From Jaltomata sinuosa (taxonomy: Eukaryota > Streptophyta > Magnoliopsida > Solanales > Solanaceae): 64,000 nucleotides of DNA. The notes under the pieces are model-generated. The model was not told where the DNA came from, made no database searches, and saw only the letters and a list, made by a program, of their open reading frames with translations. Position numbers and translations under genes: made by a program. Shown here one piece after another: positions 1 to 14,367 of this stretch. Each line of letters starts with the position of its first letter. The stretch's first letter is position 1. The stretch lies in NCBI GenBank assembly GCA_003996215.1, contig QJPP01000279.1:496001-560000 (forward strand), written 5' to 3'.

Positions 1-2967
1 ATGCCTCGAGCCTATACCCTGGACGCGACATGACGCTTAGAGTCACAAGTAACCCCAAACTAACCCATGGCATGGCATACCACTGAGATAAAGACTGAAA
101 GTAAATGCGGAAGCTGAAATGTGCTGAGCTCTTTTGAAAGTAATATAACAAAAGGAACTATTATAAACTGATATACGATAGCATTCAAAAACTGGTACAA
201 CTGAGTGACTGACTGACTGACTATCTATGAAGCCTCTACTAACACTGAACTATAGTTAGCCGGGACATGACCCCCAACTAGCTTTAATCAATGTACAAAT
301 AACCGAAATAACCTCTATAGCTACTAACTGACTGAAGTTCTCAAAAAAGGAGAACTCCATCTCTGTTGGCTAGAAGTTGTGATCCGTCTGACCATGATCT
401 TGGGAGCTAGCACTGAAACCTACATCATACAATGATACAGCACAATGAAGGTATGCGGTCAGTACTTTGAATGTACTGAGCATGTGAGATAATACACAAA
501 CTGTAAATCATGAGTAAATACATGTATACTGAAAGCATGGCTAAAAGCTGGAACATGTATAATATCCGGAGTACATAAATCAAGTTGTATAACATAGACT
601 CTTATTACTGAAGAGAATGTAAAGCATGTTGATGGACTGTAACTGAGAAATCATGTTATTTAAGGATGAGTAAACTATCACTTGAGACTTTATGGATCCA
701 AGAGGTAAAGTATGTATGTGACTCATGGACTAATGCAACTGAGCTTAAAGTCATATTTAAAGTAAATCCTTAAGGAGAGTTCCTCTTTATGAACATGCGG
801 AAGATACTGATATACTAACTGAATATAAGATGAAAGATATAAGCTGATGCAATGACTAAGTATATAAACATGTAACTTTATAATACTGAACTGAACTGGA
901 TAACTGAATACAAGGTCATGCAATAAAGAATATGGACTGTGGGAGCTACTGTTAACCGACATACCCCTAGCTGAGCTAACTGTGGGGCAAACATGTAACC
1001 CTGAATGGGAGGGTGTTCATACCTTGCCAAGGGTATAAACAATCTGACGTGGATCCACTAAACTAATGTCCACAAAGGGACAAGGATGTGCAGCCTAGTC
1101 AGACAGATGACTCTTTTAACCCTACGGTGGCGCCGTAGTTCTGTGACTTGGGGACTGCTACTAAAGGTCATAGCCTAATCTGACAGCTAAGCCCTCATCC
1201 CCTAGTCCGCTCGGTACTAAGTCTACTCCCAACTGAATATAAAGCAATGAATGCAACTGAAGTACTGAATAGCTCAAAATACTGATATAATATGAGAATG
1301 AAAAATATAACTGAAGCTAAAGCATTCTAATCATGTAATTCTGATTGACTAAATACCTGACTGATAATGCATGAGGATAGTTTATATCATGTGACATATT
1401 TGAATGTCATACTAATCATGAAGCTTACTGGGTTCATAATCATTGATGGCCTATCTGAAAGTCCATGTTTAAAAAATATTCTTGTAAAACATACTGAAGG
1501 TAAGTTGAAGCCTGCTAAATCATGCACAGTTCTTTTGTATTTAAAACAACTGGATTGAAGTAATTGGAAATCATGAATGCTTGTCAGGAAGCAAAACCCA
1601 TAGTTAAAATCATCATAAGGAAACTTGAACTTGTTTAGACTGAATGTTGCCTAGCTGAACTAGATTCTGAAAAGAGCACTAAATTTGAAGAAGTTTATAG
1701 AAAGCCTGTTGACTGAAAACTGACTAATTTTATGCTTAAAATTGAATGCTAGTAATCTGGTTTTATTTCTGAAGAAAACCAATTCTCATGGAAATACTAC
1801 AGTTTCAGGCTAAGTTCTTGATTTCTTAAAGTTCTTGTAAAATCATGCAAGCTACTGAAAACATGGAGAAAATCTTCTAAAATAGTCTATAATTCATGTA
1901 GGAATCATAAGAACTGAATTCTATCGAATTTAGCATGATTGGGTAAGAACCCTAGTTTGTAACATCATGAAATTCGAAATAGAAGACTGAGGCTTTGGGC
2001 ATAAGGGTGAACTAAACCCTTACTGAATACCCACATACCTGGTTGTAGAAGATTCTTGAACTGGAACTGGAACTGAGGTTTTGAAGCTTTAGAGAAGAAC
2101 CCTAGGTCTGAACATGGAGAAAGAGCATTCTTTTCTTCTTGAAATTGAATTGAGAGAAATCTGACTTTGCTTTGGAGGATTTGACTTAATAAAATAAGCC
2201 TAAGACTATTTATAGTCGGAGCTAAAAGAAAAGGAATGGTCTAAAATACCCCTAGGAAATTAAGTTAAAAGCTACTGAAATTTCTCGGAATATCAAACCA
2301 CGGATTGGTTTGATGGGCCGTCGTTTGAAATGACGGACCGTCAACTGAGTCGTGGTTCTGCCTTTTCAGTTCTAGGGCTCTCTGAAGGTGATTCTATGAG
2401 TTAAAGGATGGTCCGTCATTTTAAACGATGGCCCGTAAAGTTACCCGTGAAAATCTGGAAGAAAAGCTGAAAATTGATAAACCACGAGTCAAAGGATGGA
2501 CCGTGGTTTTGGTCTACGTCGTCAACCTAACTCGTCATTTTGAAACTGAAATTTTAAGCTGCAGATCTATTTAGACGGGTCAAAAGTATGGACCGTCGTT
2601 TCAAATGACAGTTTGTCATTCCCATCCGTAATCCCTGGCAGCACTGCAGTAAAATATCTATAACTTTTTACTCCGGACTTGGATTAATGTGCGGTCGGCG
2701 GATTTGGAAAGAAGACTCAAAAACTTTTAATTTGGAGGGTACCAGGCCATCTAACTCTTCATATTTTTAGAGTTATAATCATTTGAAAATGACACTAGTT
2801 TAATCTTACATGAAAACTTCTTTGGTTGGGGTGCTTTCAAATTGACTTTCTTATAGAAGCTTCTCATGAATATGATTCACATCCAAAGCACTCACCACAC
2901 TAGGGAAATGATCACTATACTCATGGAAATAGTTGGGATCTTAGCTTAGAATTTTTGGGGTGTTACA
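1..2967 (-). repeat. LTR A of LARD-like tandem array
   Basis: First long terminal repeat of a non-coding LTR element read on the minus strand. Aligned by eye with the copies beginning at 7668 and 14372, the window starts about 4 bases inside it, and it ends in TGTTACA at 2961-2967. On the minus strand the LTR starts TGTAACACCCC. A TATAAATA box lies on the minus strand at 2207-2214, and a GC-rich palindrome cluster including GACGGACCGTC (2332-2342) lies just upstream of it at about 2295-2640. There is no long reading frame. The short ORFs here recur in all three LTR copies and look like chance ORFs. Confidence 0.85.
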
Positions 2968-5900
2968 ATATCTCCCCCTTGGGATCATTCGTCCTTAATA
3001 GAGACTAACTAGGCTGAGGTGGTGGGGAAAGAGCTACAATACCATCAACTGAGTTCTAAAAGCTGGAGTACTGATATGGTAACTGATTTTTGACTGAAAT
3101 ATGAACTGATATGGGTTTGTGAGGCATGTATGCATGTTGAGGGCATAAGAACGCTGATCGGACATGAAACTGAATGTCCAATATCATAACTGGTCTAGAT
3201 AGAGAATAGGGACCTAGCTGAATCCCATAAAGAACGAACGCATTCTCAAAAATTGTAGTTAGCTGAAAGGAACATAAAACTTAGAGGAATAGCTATACGA
3301 TAAAACTATTCTCTTCTAAACTGAACTTACCAGTTTAAACTGGTCTGATATGAGGAGTCTACTATCTTGCTATCTGAAGCTACTAGACATAAGGTATGAG
3401 CACCTTGGGCAGAGAGTAAGAACATGACTATTCCCACCTTAAACAATACGGTTGACATCTTTTTAAGCTTAGGAACAACCTTTTTAACTACACCAACTTT
3501 ATCTGAATGCTATACTTGCTAGTTGCAACTGAAATTCTCATCAACACACATATAGATTCTGAAGTCTGAGCCTAACTATCTTTCTTCAACATGTTCAAGC
3601 CTATCTCAAAGGCTCAGATGTATTTTATCATGACATTCAAGCCTATTTCTATAATCATCTTATGGCTTGTCTATGACTGGCACTATCTGAGGTTTCTATC
3701 ATTTTTCCCTAACATATCTAGAAACTGTAACTGCAAGAACTACTACAAAAGGGACACCAAAAAGAGAAAAATCTAGTACTTCCCATCTAGGTTACTGCTT
3801 AACTTCCTTCACTAACACACTTAATGAGATCTAACCAGTTGTGGTGAGGTCTGAGTAGTCAAGAACAAAGGTCTGAGTGTTTCACATACTGGACATATGA
3901 AACATGATTAGAGTAAGGAATCATAAGCATGAACTGTTTGGGAAATCTGGTCTGAGCCTATACATGAACTAACATGATTTCATTAGCCATCAAGACGTAT
4001 CCTGAGGACTGAAATGAGTACATAGAACTGAGCATACTGTGAGACATGAGTTTACTTGTATAATCTGAGTCTTATGCTAGTAATCTGGGTTTTATTTTTG
4101 AAGAAAACCAATTCTCATGGAAATACTACAGTTTCAGGCTAAGTTCTTGATTTCTTAAAGTTCTTGTAAAAATCATGCAAGCTACTGAAAACATGGAGCA
4201 AATCTTCTAAAATAGTCTATAATTCATGTAGGAATCATAAGAATTGAATTCTATCCAATTTAGCATGATTGGGTAAGAACCCTAGTTTGTAACATCATGA
4301 AATTTGAAATAGAAGACTGAGGCTTTGGGCATAAGGGTGAACTAAATCCTTACTGACTACCCACATACCTGGTTGTAGAAGATTCTTGAACTGGAACTGG
4401 AACTGAGGTTTTGAAGCTTTAGAGAAGAACCCTAGGTCTGAACTTGGAGAAAGAGCGTTCTTTTCTTCTTGAAATTGAATTGAGAGAAATCTGACTTTGC
4501 TTTGGAGAATTTGACTTAATAAAATAAGCCTAAGACTATTTATAGTCGGAGCTAAAAGAAAAAGAATGGTCTAAAATACCCCTGGGAAATTAAGTTAAAA
4601 GCTACTGAAATTTCTCAGAATATCGAACCACAGATTGGTTTGACAGGCCGTCGTTTGAAATGACGGACCGTCAACTGAGTCGTGGTTCTGCCTTTTTAGT
4701 TCTGGGGCTCTCTGAAGGTTATTCTATGTGTTAAAGGACGGTCTGTCATTTTAAACGACGGGCCGTAAAGTAACCCTTGAAAATCTGGAAGAAAAGATAA
4801 AAATTAATAAACCATGGGTCAAAGGATGGACCGTGGTTTTGGTCTACGGGTCGTTAACCTAACTTGTCATTTTGAAACTGAAATTTTAATCTGCAGACCT
4901 GTTTAGACGGGTCGATAGTACGGACCGTCATTTCAAACGATGGTTCGTCATTCCCATCCGTAATCCCTGGCAACACTGCAGTAAAAAATCTATAACTTTT
5001 TACTCCGGACTTGGATTAATGCACGATCAGCGGCGTTGGAATGAAGACTCAAAAACATTTAATTTTATGGGTACTAGACCACCTAACACTTCATATTTTT
5101 GGAGTTATGTTCATTTTAAAATGACACTAGTTTAATCTTACATGAAAACTTCTTTGGTTGGGGTGATTTCAACTTGACTTTCTTATAGAAGCTTCTTATG
5201 AATATGATTCACATCCAAAGTACTCACCACACTAGGAAAATAATCATTATACTCATAGAAATAGTTGGGGTCTTATCTTAGAATTTTTGGGGTGTTACCT
5301 CCCCCTTGGGATCATTCTTCCTCAATGGAGACTAACTAGGCTGAGGTGGTGGGGAAAGAGCTACAATCCTATCAACTAAGTTCTAATAGCTGTAGTACTG
5401 ACATGGTAACTGATTTATGACTGAAATATGAATTGATCTGGGTTCATGAGGCATGTATGCATGCTGAGGGCATAAGAACGCTGATCGGACATGAAACTGA
5501 ATGTCCAACATGATAACTGGTCTGGATATAGAATAGGGACCTAGCTGAATCCCATAAAGAACAAACGCATTCTCAAAAATTGTTGTTAGCTGAAAGGAAC
5601 ATAAAACTTAGAGGAATATCTATATGAGAAAACTATTCTCTTCTAAACTGAACTTACCAGCATGGGCTGAACTGAGCATAGGGCCTTCTGACCCTAGGAG
5701 TGATTACTGGTAGGCTTGAACTGGTATGATATGAAGAGTCTACTATCTTGATATCTAAAGCTACTAGATATAAGGTATGAGCACCTTGGGCAGAGAGTAA
5801 AAACAAGACTATTCCCGCCTTAAACAATACGGTTGACATCTTTTTAAGCTTAGGAACACCCTTTTTAACTACACCAACTTTATCTGAATGCTACACTTGC

Positions 5901-7667
5901 TAGTTGCAACTGAAATTCTCATCAAAACGTATATAGTTTCTGAAGTCTGAGCCTAACTATCTTCCTTCAACATGTTCAAGCTTATCTCAAAGGCCCAGAT
6001 ATATTTTATCATGACATTCAAGCCTATTTCTATAATCATCTTATGGCTTGTCTATGACTGGCACTATCTGAGGTTTCTATCCTTTTCCCTAGCATATCTA
6101 GAAATTGTAACTGCAAGAACTACTACAAAAGAGACACCAAGAAGAGAAAAATCTAGTACTTCCCATCTAGGTTACTGCATAACTTCCTTCACTAACACAC
6201 TTAATGAGATCTAGCCACTCGAGGTGAGGTCTGTGAAGTCAAGAACAAAGGTCTGAGTGTTTCACATACTGGACATATGAAACATGATTAGAGTACATAG
6301 AACTGAGGACTGAACTGAGTACATAGAACTGAGCATACCGTGAGACATGAGTTCACTTGTATAACGAGTCTCATGGCATAACACTAGAACTCATACGATC
6401 ATGGAGTAAGACTGGAATCGCTGTTCGGAGGAATTTCTGTTTATTCTAGGAGCTGAGTATGGACATGAATCTGTAGGGAGTGCATGAATTTATACATGAG
6501 TATGACATAAATATGTCTAAGTATAGTTTCATCTTGACTGAAGTGCTAGGTAATCTGCTGGAATAAGAATGGATCGATATCCCATCATAGCCCTTTCTAG
6601 AATCCTATACTTTTTGAGTCGCAAGACTCCACTTAGTTCTTTACTCTATCATCTCCCCCTTAGCTTGAAAGTCACCTCTCTAAGTCTGTGGATCTCTCTC
6701 CTGAACTAGGCTACAACTGAAGATGTTAAACCCTTGCTAGGTCTACTTCTGAGGCATCTCTTAGCTTCCTCTTTACCCTTAAGGCTATCACTAGAGGATG
6801 CATATTCTTACTGGTGTGGATAACCACTTTTCCTAATATTTAGCAATCTGACCTTTTCTTATTCGTCTACTAATATCACATCTCTAAGTTCACATCCACC
6901 AAAAATCAACTGAATTAAACCACGCTAAGGGACTCAACATAGTCTATCTATAATTTTCTGAACATCATACAATAACAACTACTCTGGGTGCACATCTATT
7001 TCTCTAATGCTTAAGGCTTTATTATTTATCTCATGACTTAGTCAAAATTTACCAATTCATCTAGGTGTCACATATACATCTTATAGCTGCTATAATTCTG
7101 AATCCATACACCTAATTTTGGGGTCATTCTATCACTTATGGCCCATAACCTCTCTGTTCATACTAACTGTTGAGCGACTGTACTACCTAAGTGCTTACAT
7201 AACTATACCTTTTGGCTAAGGTGCGACTCGTAGTAAAGTTTCTGGAAGAGGGTCTGAGAGCAATTTCTACTGTAGGCTCGACTGCACGAGTGGAAAAAGA
7301 TACATGCTTTTGGATTTCTAGACTTATGCACTAGTGGGCTCTTCTTAAGACCTTGTGCATTCTTTCGACTTTCTGATTGCTCTATCTGAGAGAACCTCAC
7401 TGACAGGAATCTAAACTATACTGTCTCCACTACTTCGAAGATGAGACATGACTGGAGGAATTGGATCAATGCATGAATCCGTATAAGTTTCTGAAGGAAC
7501 AACTTTACTGCACGATATAGAGTATGAACAAAGGGAAACATTTCCTAAATGCCCTGTAGCCCCTCAAAGAAAAGTACAGATGTCTTTGTACCATTCCACA
7601 AGACTCTACTAGACACGACTTCATAGACACCCTAGGACTCTTAAACTCTGTGCTCTGATACCGAGTT
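2968..7667 (-). mobile_element. Internal region A of LARD-like element
   Basis: Non-coding internal domain between LTR A and LTR B. Its left edge carries a minus-strand polypurine tract (AAGGGGGAGATAT) directly against the LTR. Its right edge carries the minus-strand primer-binding site, CGGTATCAGAGC at 7652-7663, complementary to initiator tRNA-Met with one mismatch. It is about 4.7 kb long because a block of about 2.3 kb is duplicated in it; without that it would be about 2.4 kb, like internal region B. No gag or pol motif was seen in either strand, so the element must have moved in trans. Confidence 0.8.
4072..6366 (-). repeat. Second copy of a ~2.3-kb LTR/internal tandem duplication
   Basis: This block repeats 1742-4071: about 1.2 kb of the right part of the LTR, then the polypurine tract and about 1.07 kb of internal sequence. 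The LTR-derived part (about 4072-5297) has its own minus-strand TATA box (plus-strand TATTTATA at 4537-4544) and palindrome cluster with GACGGACCGTC at 4662-4672. The junction near 4065-4085 joins internal sequence directly to mid-LTR sequence. Boundaries are from eye alignment and are good to perhaps 10-20 bp. Confidence 0.75.
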
Positions 7668-10608
7668 TATTATGCCTCGAGCCTACACCCTGGACGCGAC
7701 ACGACGCTTAGAGTCACAAGTGACCCCAAGCTAACCCATGGCATGGCATACCTCTGAGATAAAGACTAAATGTAAATGCGGAAGTTGAAATGTGTTGAGC
7801 TCTTTTGAAAGTAATATAACAAAATGAACTATTATAAACTGATATACGATAGCATTCAAAAACTTGTACAACTGAGTAACCGACTGATTGACTATCTATG
7901 AAACCTCTACTAACACTGAACTATAGTTAGCCGGGACATGACCCCCGACTAGCTTTAATCAATGTACAAATAACTAAAATAACCTCTATAGCTACTAACT
8001 GACCGAAGTTCCCAAAAAAAGAGAACTCAATCTCTGTTGGCTGGAAGCTGTGATCTGTCTGACCATGATCCAGGAAACTAGAACTGAAACCTACATCATA
8101 AAATGATGCAGCACAAGGAAGGTATGCGGTCAGTACATTGAATGTACTGAGCATGCAAGATAATACACAAACTGTAAATCATGAGTAAATAAATGTATAC
8201 TGAAAGCATGGCTGAAAGATAGAATATGTATAATATCTGGAGTGCATAAATCAAGTTGTATAACATAGAATCTTGTTACTGAAGAGAATGTAAATCATGT
8301 TGCTGGACTGTAACTGAGAAATCATGTTATTTAAGGATGAGTAAACTGTCACTTGAGACTTTATGGACCAAGAGGTAAAGTATGTATGTGACTCATAGGC
8401 TAATGCAACTGAGCTAAAGTCATATTTAAAGTAAATCCTTAAGGAGAGTTCCTTTTGATGAACATGTTGAAGATACTGATATACCAACTGAATATAAGAT
8501 GAAAGATATAAATTGATACAATGACCAAGTATATAAATATGTAACTGTATAATACTAAACTGAACTGGATAATTGAATACAAGGTCATGCAATAAAGAAT
8601 ATGGGCTGTGGGAGCTACTGTTAACCGACATACCCCTAGCTGAGCCAACAGTGGGGCCAACCTGTAACCCTGGATGGGAGGGTATTCATACTTTGCCAAT
8701 GGTTCAAACAATATGAGGTGGATCCACTAAACTAACGTCCACAAGGGACAAGGATGTGCAGCCTAGTCTGACAGCTAACTCCTTTAACCCTAAGGTGGCG
8801 TCGTAGTTCTGTGACTTGGGAACTTCTACTAAAGGTCATAGCCTAAGCTGACAGTTAATCCCTCATCCCCTAGTCCGCTCGGTACTAAGTCTACTCCCAA
8901 CTGAATATAAAGCAATGAATGCAACTGAAGTACTGGATAGCTCAAAATATTGACATAATCTGAGAATGAAAAATATAACTGAAGCTGAAGCATTCTAATC
9001 ATGTAGTTCTGACTGTCTAAGTACCTGACTGATAATGCATGAGGATAGTTTATATTATGTGACATATCTGAATGTCATACTAATCATGAAGCTTATTGGG
9101 TTCATAATCATTGATGGCCTATCTGAAAGTCCATGTTTAAAATATATTCTTGTAAAACATACTGAAGGTAAGTTTAAGCCTACTAAATTATGCATAGTTC
9201 TTTTGTATTTAAAACAACTGGATTGAAGTAATTGGGAATCATGATTGCTTGTCTGGAAGAAAAACCCATAGTTAAAATCATCATAAGGAAACTTGAACTT
9301 GTTTAGACTGAATGTTGCCTAGCAGAACTAGATTCTCAAAAAATTTGAAGAAGTTTATAGAAAGCATGTAGACTAAAAACTGACTAATTGCATGCTTAAA
9401 ATTGAATGCTAGTAATCTGGGTTTTATTTCTGAATAAACCAATTCTCATGGAAATACTACAGTTTCAGGCTAAGTTCTTGATTTCTTAAAGTTCTTGTAA
9501 AAATCATACAAGCTACTAAAAACATGGAGAAAATCTTCTAAAATAGTCTATAATTCATATAGGAATCATAAGAACTGAATTCTATACAATTCATGATTGA
9601 GTAAGAACCCTAGTTTCTAACATCATGAAATTCAAAATAGAAGATTGAGGCTTTGGGCATAAGGGTGAACTAAACTCTTAGTGTATACCCACATGCCTGG
9701 TTGTTGAAGATTCTTGAACTGGAACTGAGGTTTTGAAGCTTTAGAGAAGAACCCTAGGTCTGAACTTGGAGAAAGAGCGTTCATTTCTTCTTGAAATTGA
9801 ATTGAGAGAAATCTGACTTTTCTTTGGAGGATTTGACTTAATAAAATAAGCCTAAGACTATTTATAGTCGGAGCTAAAAGAAAAGAAATGGTCTAAAATA
9901 CCCCTGGGAAATTAAGTTAAAAGCTACTAAAATTTCTCGGAATATCAAACCACGGATTGGTTTGACAGGGCGTCATTTGAAATGACGGACCGTCAACTGA
10001 GTCGTGGTTCTGCCTTTTCAGTTCTGGGCTCTCTGAAGGTGATTTTACGAGTTAAAGGACGGTCCGCGGTTTTAAATGACGGCTCGTAAAGTCACCCATG
10101 AAAATCTGGAAGAAAAGCGGAAAATTGATAAACCACGGGTCAAAGGATGGACCGTGGTTTTGGTCTACGGGTCGTCAACCTATCTTATCATTTTGAATCT
10201 GAAATTTTAAGATGCAGATCTGTTTTGACGGGTCGAAACTACGGACCGTCATTTCAAACGATGGTTCGTCATTCCCATCCATAATCCCTGGCAGCACTGA
10301 AGTAAAATATCTATTACTTTTTACTCCGGACTAGGATTAATGAGCGGTCGGTAAGACTCAAAAACCTTTAATTTGATATTTACTAGGCCACCTAACACTT
10401 TATATTTTTGGAGTTATGATCATTTGAAGATGATACTAGTTTAATCTTACATGAAAATTTCTTTGGTTGGGGTGGTTTCAACTTGACTTGCTTATAGAAG
10501 CTTCTTATGAATATGATTCACATCCAAAGCACTCACCACACTAGGGAAATGATCATTATACTTATGAAAATAGTTGGGGTCTTAGCTTAGAATTTTTGGG
10601 GTATTACA
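7668..10608 (-). repeat. LTR B of LARD-like tandem array
   Basis: Second LTR, 2941 bp, shared by both internal regions. It starts TATTATGCC where LTR C has TGTCACGCC, so the terminal TG has mutated to TA. It ends GGGGTATTACA at 10608. A minus-strand TATA box is at 9859-9866 and GACGGACCGTC at 9984-9994. It has accumulated substitutions and small indels relative to LTRs A and C, so the array is not very recent. Confidence 0.85.
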
Positions 10609-11572
10609 ATATCTCCCCCTTGGGATCATTCATCCTCAATGGAGACTAACTAGGTTGATGTTGTGGGGAAAGAGCTACAATCCCATCAACTGAGTTCTAA
10701 AAGCTGGACTACTGACATGGTAACTGATTTTTGACTGAAATATGAACTGATCTGGGTTCGTGAGGCATGTATGCATGCTGAGGGCATAAGAACACTAATC
10801 GGACATAAAACTGAATGTCCAACATTATAACTGGTCTGGATAGAGAATAGGGACCTAACTAAATCCCATAAAGAACGAACACATTCTCAAAAATTGTAGT
10901 TAGCTGAAAGGAACATAAAACTTAGAGGATTAGCTATACGAGAAAACTATTCTCTTCTAAACTGAACTTACCAACATGGGCTAAACTGAGCATAGGGCCT
11001 TCTGACCCTAGGAGTGATTACTGGTAGATTTGAACTGGTCTGATATAAGGAGTCTACTATCTTGCTATCTGAAGCTATTAGATATAAGGTACGACCACCT
11101 TGGGCAGAAAGTAAGAACAAGACTATTCCCGCCTTAAACAATACGGTTGACATCTTTTTATGCTTAGGAACACCCTTTTTAACTACAACAACTTTATCTG
11201 AATGCTAAACTTGATAGTTGCAACTGAAATTCTCATTAACACACATATATATTCTGAAGTCTGAGCCTAACTTTCTTCCTTCAACATGTTCAAGCCTATC
11301 TCAAAGACCCATATGTATTTTACCATGACATTCAAGCCTATTTATATAATCATCTTATGGCTTGTATATGACTGGCACTATCTGAGGTTTCTATCCTTTT
11401 TCCCTAGCATATCTAGAAACTGTAACTGCAAGAACTACTAAGAAAGGGACACCAAGAAGAGAAAAATCTAGTACTTCCCATCTAGGTTACTGCTTAACTT
11501 CCTTCACTAACACACTTACTGATATCTAGCCACTCGAGGTGAGGTCTGAGAAGTCAAGAACAAAGGTATGAG

Positions 11573-12877
11573 TGATAACGCCCAAACTACACCTCAATTA
11601 AAGAAGCGTAAGCGGTCGTCTATCAAATATAGAACCCAACAAAGGTTGGGGTCGATCCCACAGGGAATAAGGTGAAAGTTAAGTCTTTAGTGAATTAGAT
11701 GACTAATGGTCGATAGTTTCCGGTAAATAAAGGGGGGGTTTTGTATGAACAATGTGTAAACAAAACGAACAATAATGTATGAGTGAAAAATATGAGAGAG
11801 AACTAGGGAAGTGTTCACCATGGCGATGGTAACAATGTCGATTCTAAGCTTAACCGGGTTCTTTCTATATGTGTGTTACGATGTGATTGAATTAATGGTA
11901 TCATCTAAACGTTTCTCAACCAAATAGATGAATTTACTTTTCAATTCTCTCGAACTTGAAAAGGTATGCTTTTATATTTCAATCCTAAACATCAAGTAGA
12001 TTAATCTAGTTACATCATTAATCATAAGACGAGAGTTGGTAGTCTCGAATCCTCGTTATTAATCAAGTTTTCCCGATTTTAATCTCTTTACTCAAGCAAA
12101 TTTAAACCTAGGCATGTTCTAATGTTTGCAACCACTAGAAAATGTTAAATAATGAATGATTAACAACGTGACAACATATATATTGAACCCGTCGCTACCC
12201 GGAATCTATAATGCTACTTTTGCCATGGCTCCCACAACCCTAGTTGTGGGAGTTTAGTTAATCATGCTAGAAGAAGAAGAGAAGAAAGTTATATTCATAA
12301 TAAAGAGAAAATATTCTTACAATATAATGAAAATAATCTTCAATTATCCAAGAACAAGAAAACCAAGATCCCAAGAACGAATCAAGAACACGAATTCAAG
12401 AAGTAGAAAACGTGTTTCTTGCTCTCCAATTCGACTAAATCTCTCCTAAAACTATTGGGTGAACTATTGTAAAAGCTTCACAAATAAAATAAACCTAACA
12501 TAGGGTATTTATAGGAGTCTAGGAAACAAAGTCCCAAAAACGTTAGGATTCCGCGTAGCGGACTGCCTAGGTGTGACGGCCAGGCCGACGGACCGTCACT
12601 GGCTTGACGGACCGTCGCCGGGACCGTCACCACTAGGCAGTGGGCTGCCTCCACTTGACGGTCACTGTGACGGACCGTCACATGTGTGACGGACCGTCAC
12701 TCAGGCCGTCACTCTTATCCAGAATGTCTTTTTGCTCGTATTTCCTTCCGTTTTCGTGTTTGTCTCCCTTTCCTGAAAACATACCCTAAAACATCAAAAA
12801 CGATGACGGTTGCTTGAAAACGTATGATTGTTCTTAGTTTAGAGACGTCAAAATTTCCGTAGAATGGTGGCACATCA
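11573..12877 (-). repeat. Solo LTR (TGATAACGCCC family) with perfect TSD
   Basis: A 1305-bp insertion begins TGATAACGCCC, ends GGCACATCA and is flanked by the perfect 5-bp duplication ATGAG (11568-11572 and 12878-12882). No internal region is present, so it is a solo LTR. Orientation is inferred from a minus-strand TATAAATA (12506-12513) with a palindrome cluster just upstream of it. GACGGACCGTC occurs at 12587-12597, 12606-12616, 12669-12679 and 12688-12698. The opening, including the cccaacaaaggttgggg segment, resembles LTRs of Athila-like gypsy elements from memory; the family is not proven. Confidence 0.9.
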
Positions 12878-14355
12878 ATGAGTGTTTCACATATTGGACA
12901 TATGAAACATGATTAGAGTAAGGAATCATAAGCATAAACTTTTTGGGAAATTTGATCTGAGCCTATACATGAAGTAACATGATTTCATTTGCCATCAAGG
13001 CGTATCCTGAGGACTGAACTGAGTACATAGAACTGAGCATACTGTGAGACATGAGTTTACTTGTATAACGAGTCTCATGGCATAACACTAGAATTCATAA
13101 GATCATGGAGTAAGATTGGAATCGCTATCCGGAGGAATTTCTAATTGTTCCAGAAGCTGAGTATGGACATGAATCTGTAGGGAGTGCATGAATTTATACA
13201 TGAGTATGACATAAATATGTCTGAGTATAGTGTCATCTTGACTGAAGTGCTAGGAAATCTGCTGGAATAAGAATGGATCGATATCCCATCATAGCCCTTT
13301 CTAGAATCCTATACTTGTTTATTCGCAAGACTCCACTTAGTTCTTTACTCTATCATCTCCCCCTTAGCTTGAAAGTAACCTCTGTAAGTCTGATGATCTC
13401 TCTCCCGAACTAGGCTATAACTGAAGATGCTAAACCCTTGCTAGGTCACCTTCTGAGGAATCTCTTTGCTTCCTCTTTACCCTTAAGGCTATCAGTAGAG
13501 GATGCATATTCTTACTGGTGTGGATAACCACTTCTCCTAATATTTAGCAATCTGACCTTTGCGTATTCATCTACTAATATCACATCTCTAAGTTCACATC
13601 CACCAAAAATCAACTGAATTAAACCACTCTAAGGGACTCAACATAGTCTATCTATAATCTTCTGAACATCATACAATAAGAACTACTCTGGGTGCACATC
13701 TATCTCTCTAATGCTTAAGGCTTTCTTCTTTATCTCATGACTTAGTCATAATTTACCAATTCATCTAGGTGTCACATATACATCTTATAGTTGCTATAAT
13801 TCTGAATCCATACACCTAATTTTGGGGTCATTCTGTCACCTATGGCCCATACCATCTCTATTCATACTAACAGTTGAGTGACTGTACTACCCAAGCGCTT
13901 ACGCAACTATACCTTTTGGCTAAGGTGCCACTCGTAGTAAAGTTTCTGGAAGAGGGTCTGAGAGCACATTCTACTGTAGGCTCGACTACACGAGTGGAAA
14001 AGGATACATGCTTTTGGATTTCTAGACTTATGCACTAGTGGGAACCTCTCAAGCCCTTGTGCATTCTTTTGACTTTCTAATTGCTCTATCTGAGAGAACC
14101 TCACTGACAGGAATCTGAACTATACTGTCTCCACTACCTCAAAGATGAGGCATGACTGGAGGAATTGGATCAATGCATGAATCTACATAAGTTTTTGAAG
14201 GAACAACTTTACTGCATGATATGGAGTATGAACAAAGGGAAACATTTCCTAAATGCCCTGTAGCCCCTCGAAGAAAAGTACAAATGTCTCTGTACCATTC
14301 TGCAAGACTCTACTAGACACGGCTTCATAGACATCCTAGGACACTTGAACTCTGT

Positions 14356-14367
14356 GCTCTGATACCA
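14356..14367 (-). other. Primer-binding site (initiator tRNA-Met type)
   Basis: The minus strand reads TGGTATCAGAGC, the plant initiator-tRNA-Met primer site used by most Ty3/gypsy chromoviruses. It lies 4 nt inside LTR C. Its position to the left of LTR C shows that the element reads on the minus strand and that LTR C is the 5' LTR. Confidence 0.85.

Noticed and set aside
8251..8711. Overlapping reading frames of 126 and 90 codons in LTR B
   Set aside because: Equivalent frames in LTRs A and C are shorter or shifted, composition is that of the LTR, and no motif is visible. The frames are chance stop-poor stretches.
5654..11153. 61-codon minus-strand frame present in both LARD internal regions (5654-5839 and 10968-11153)
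   Set aside because: Conservation is explained by recent shared origin of the units. There is no motif and no evidence of constraint beyond the surrounding DNA.
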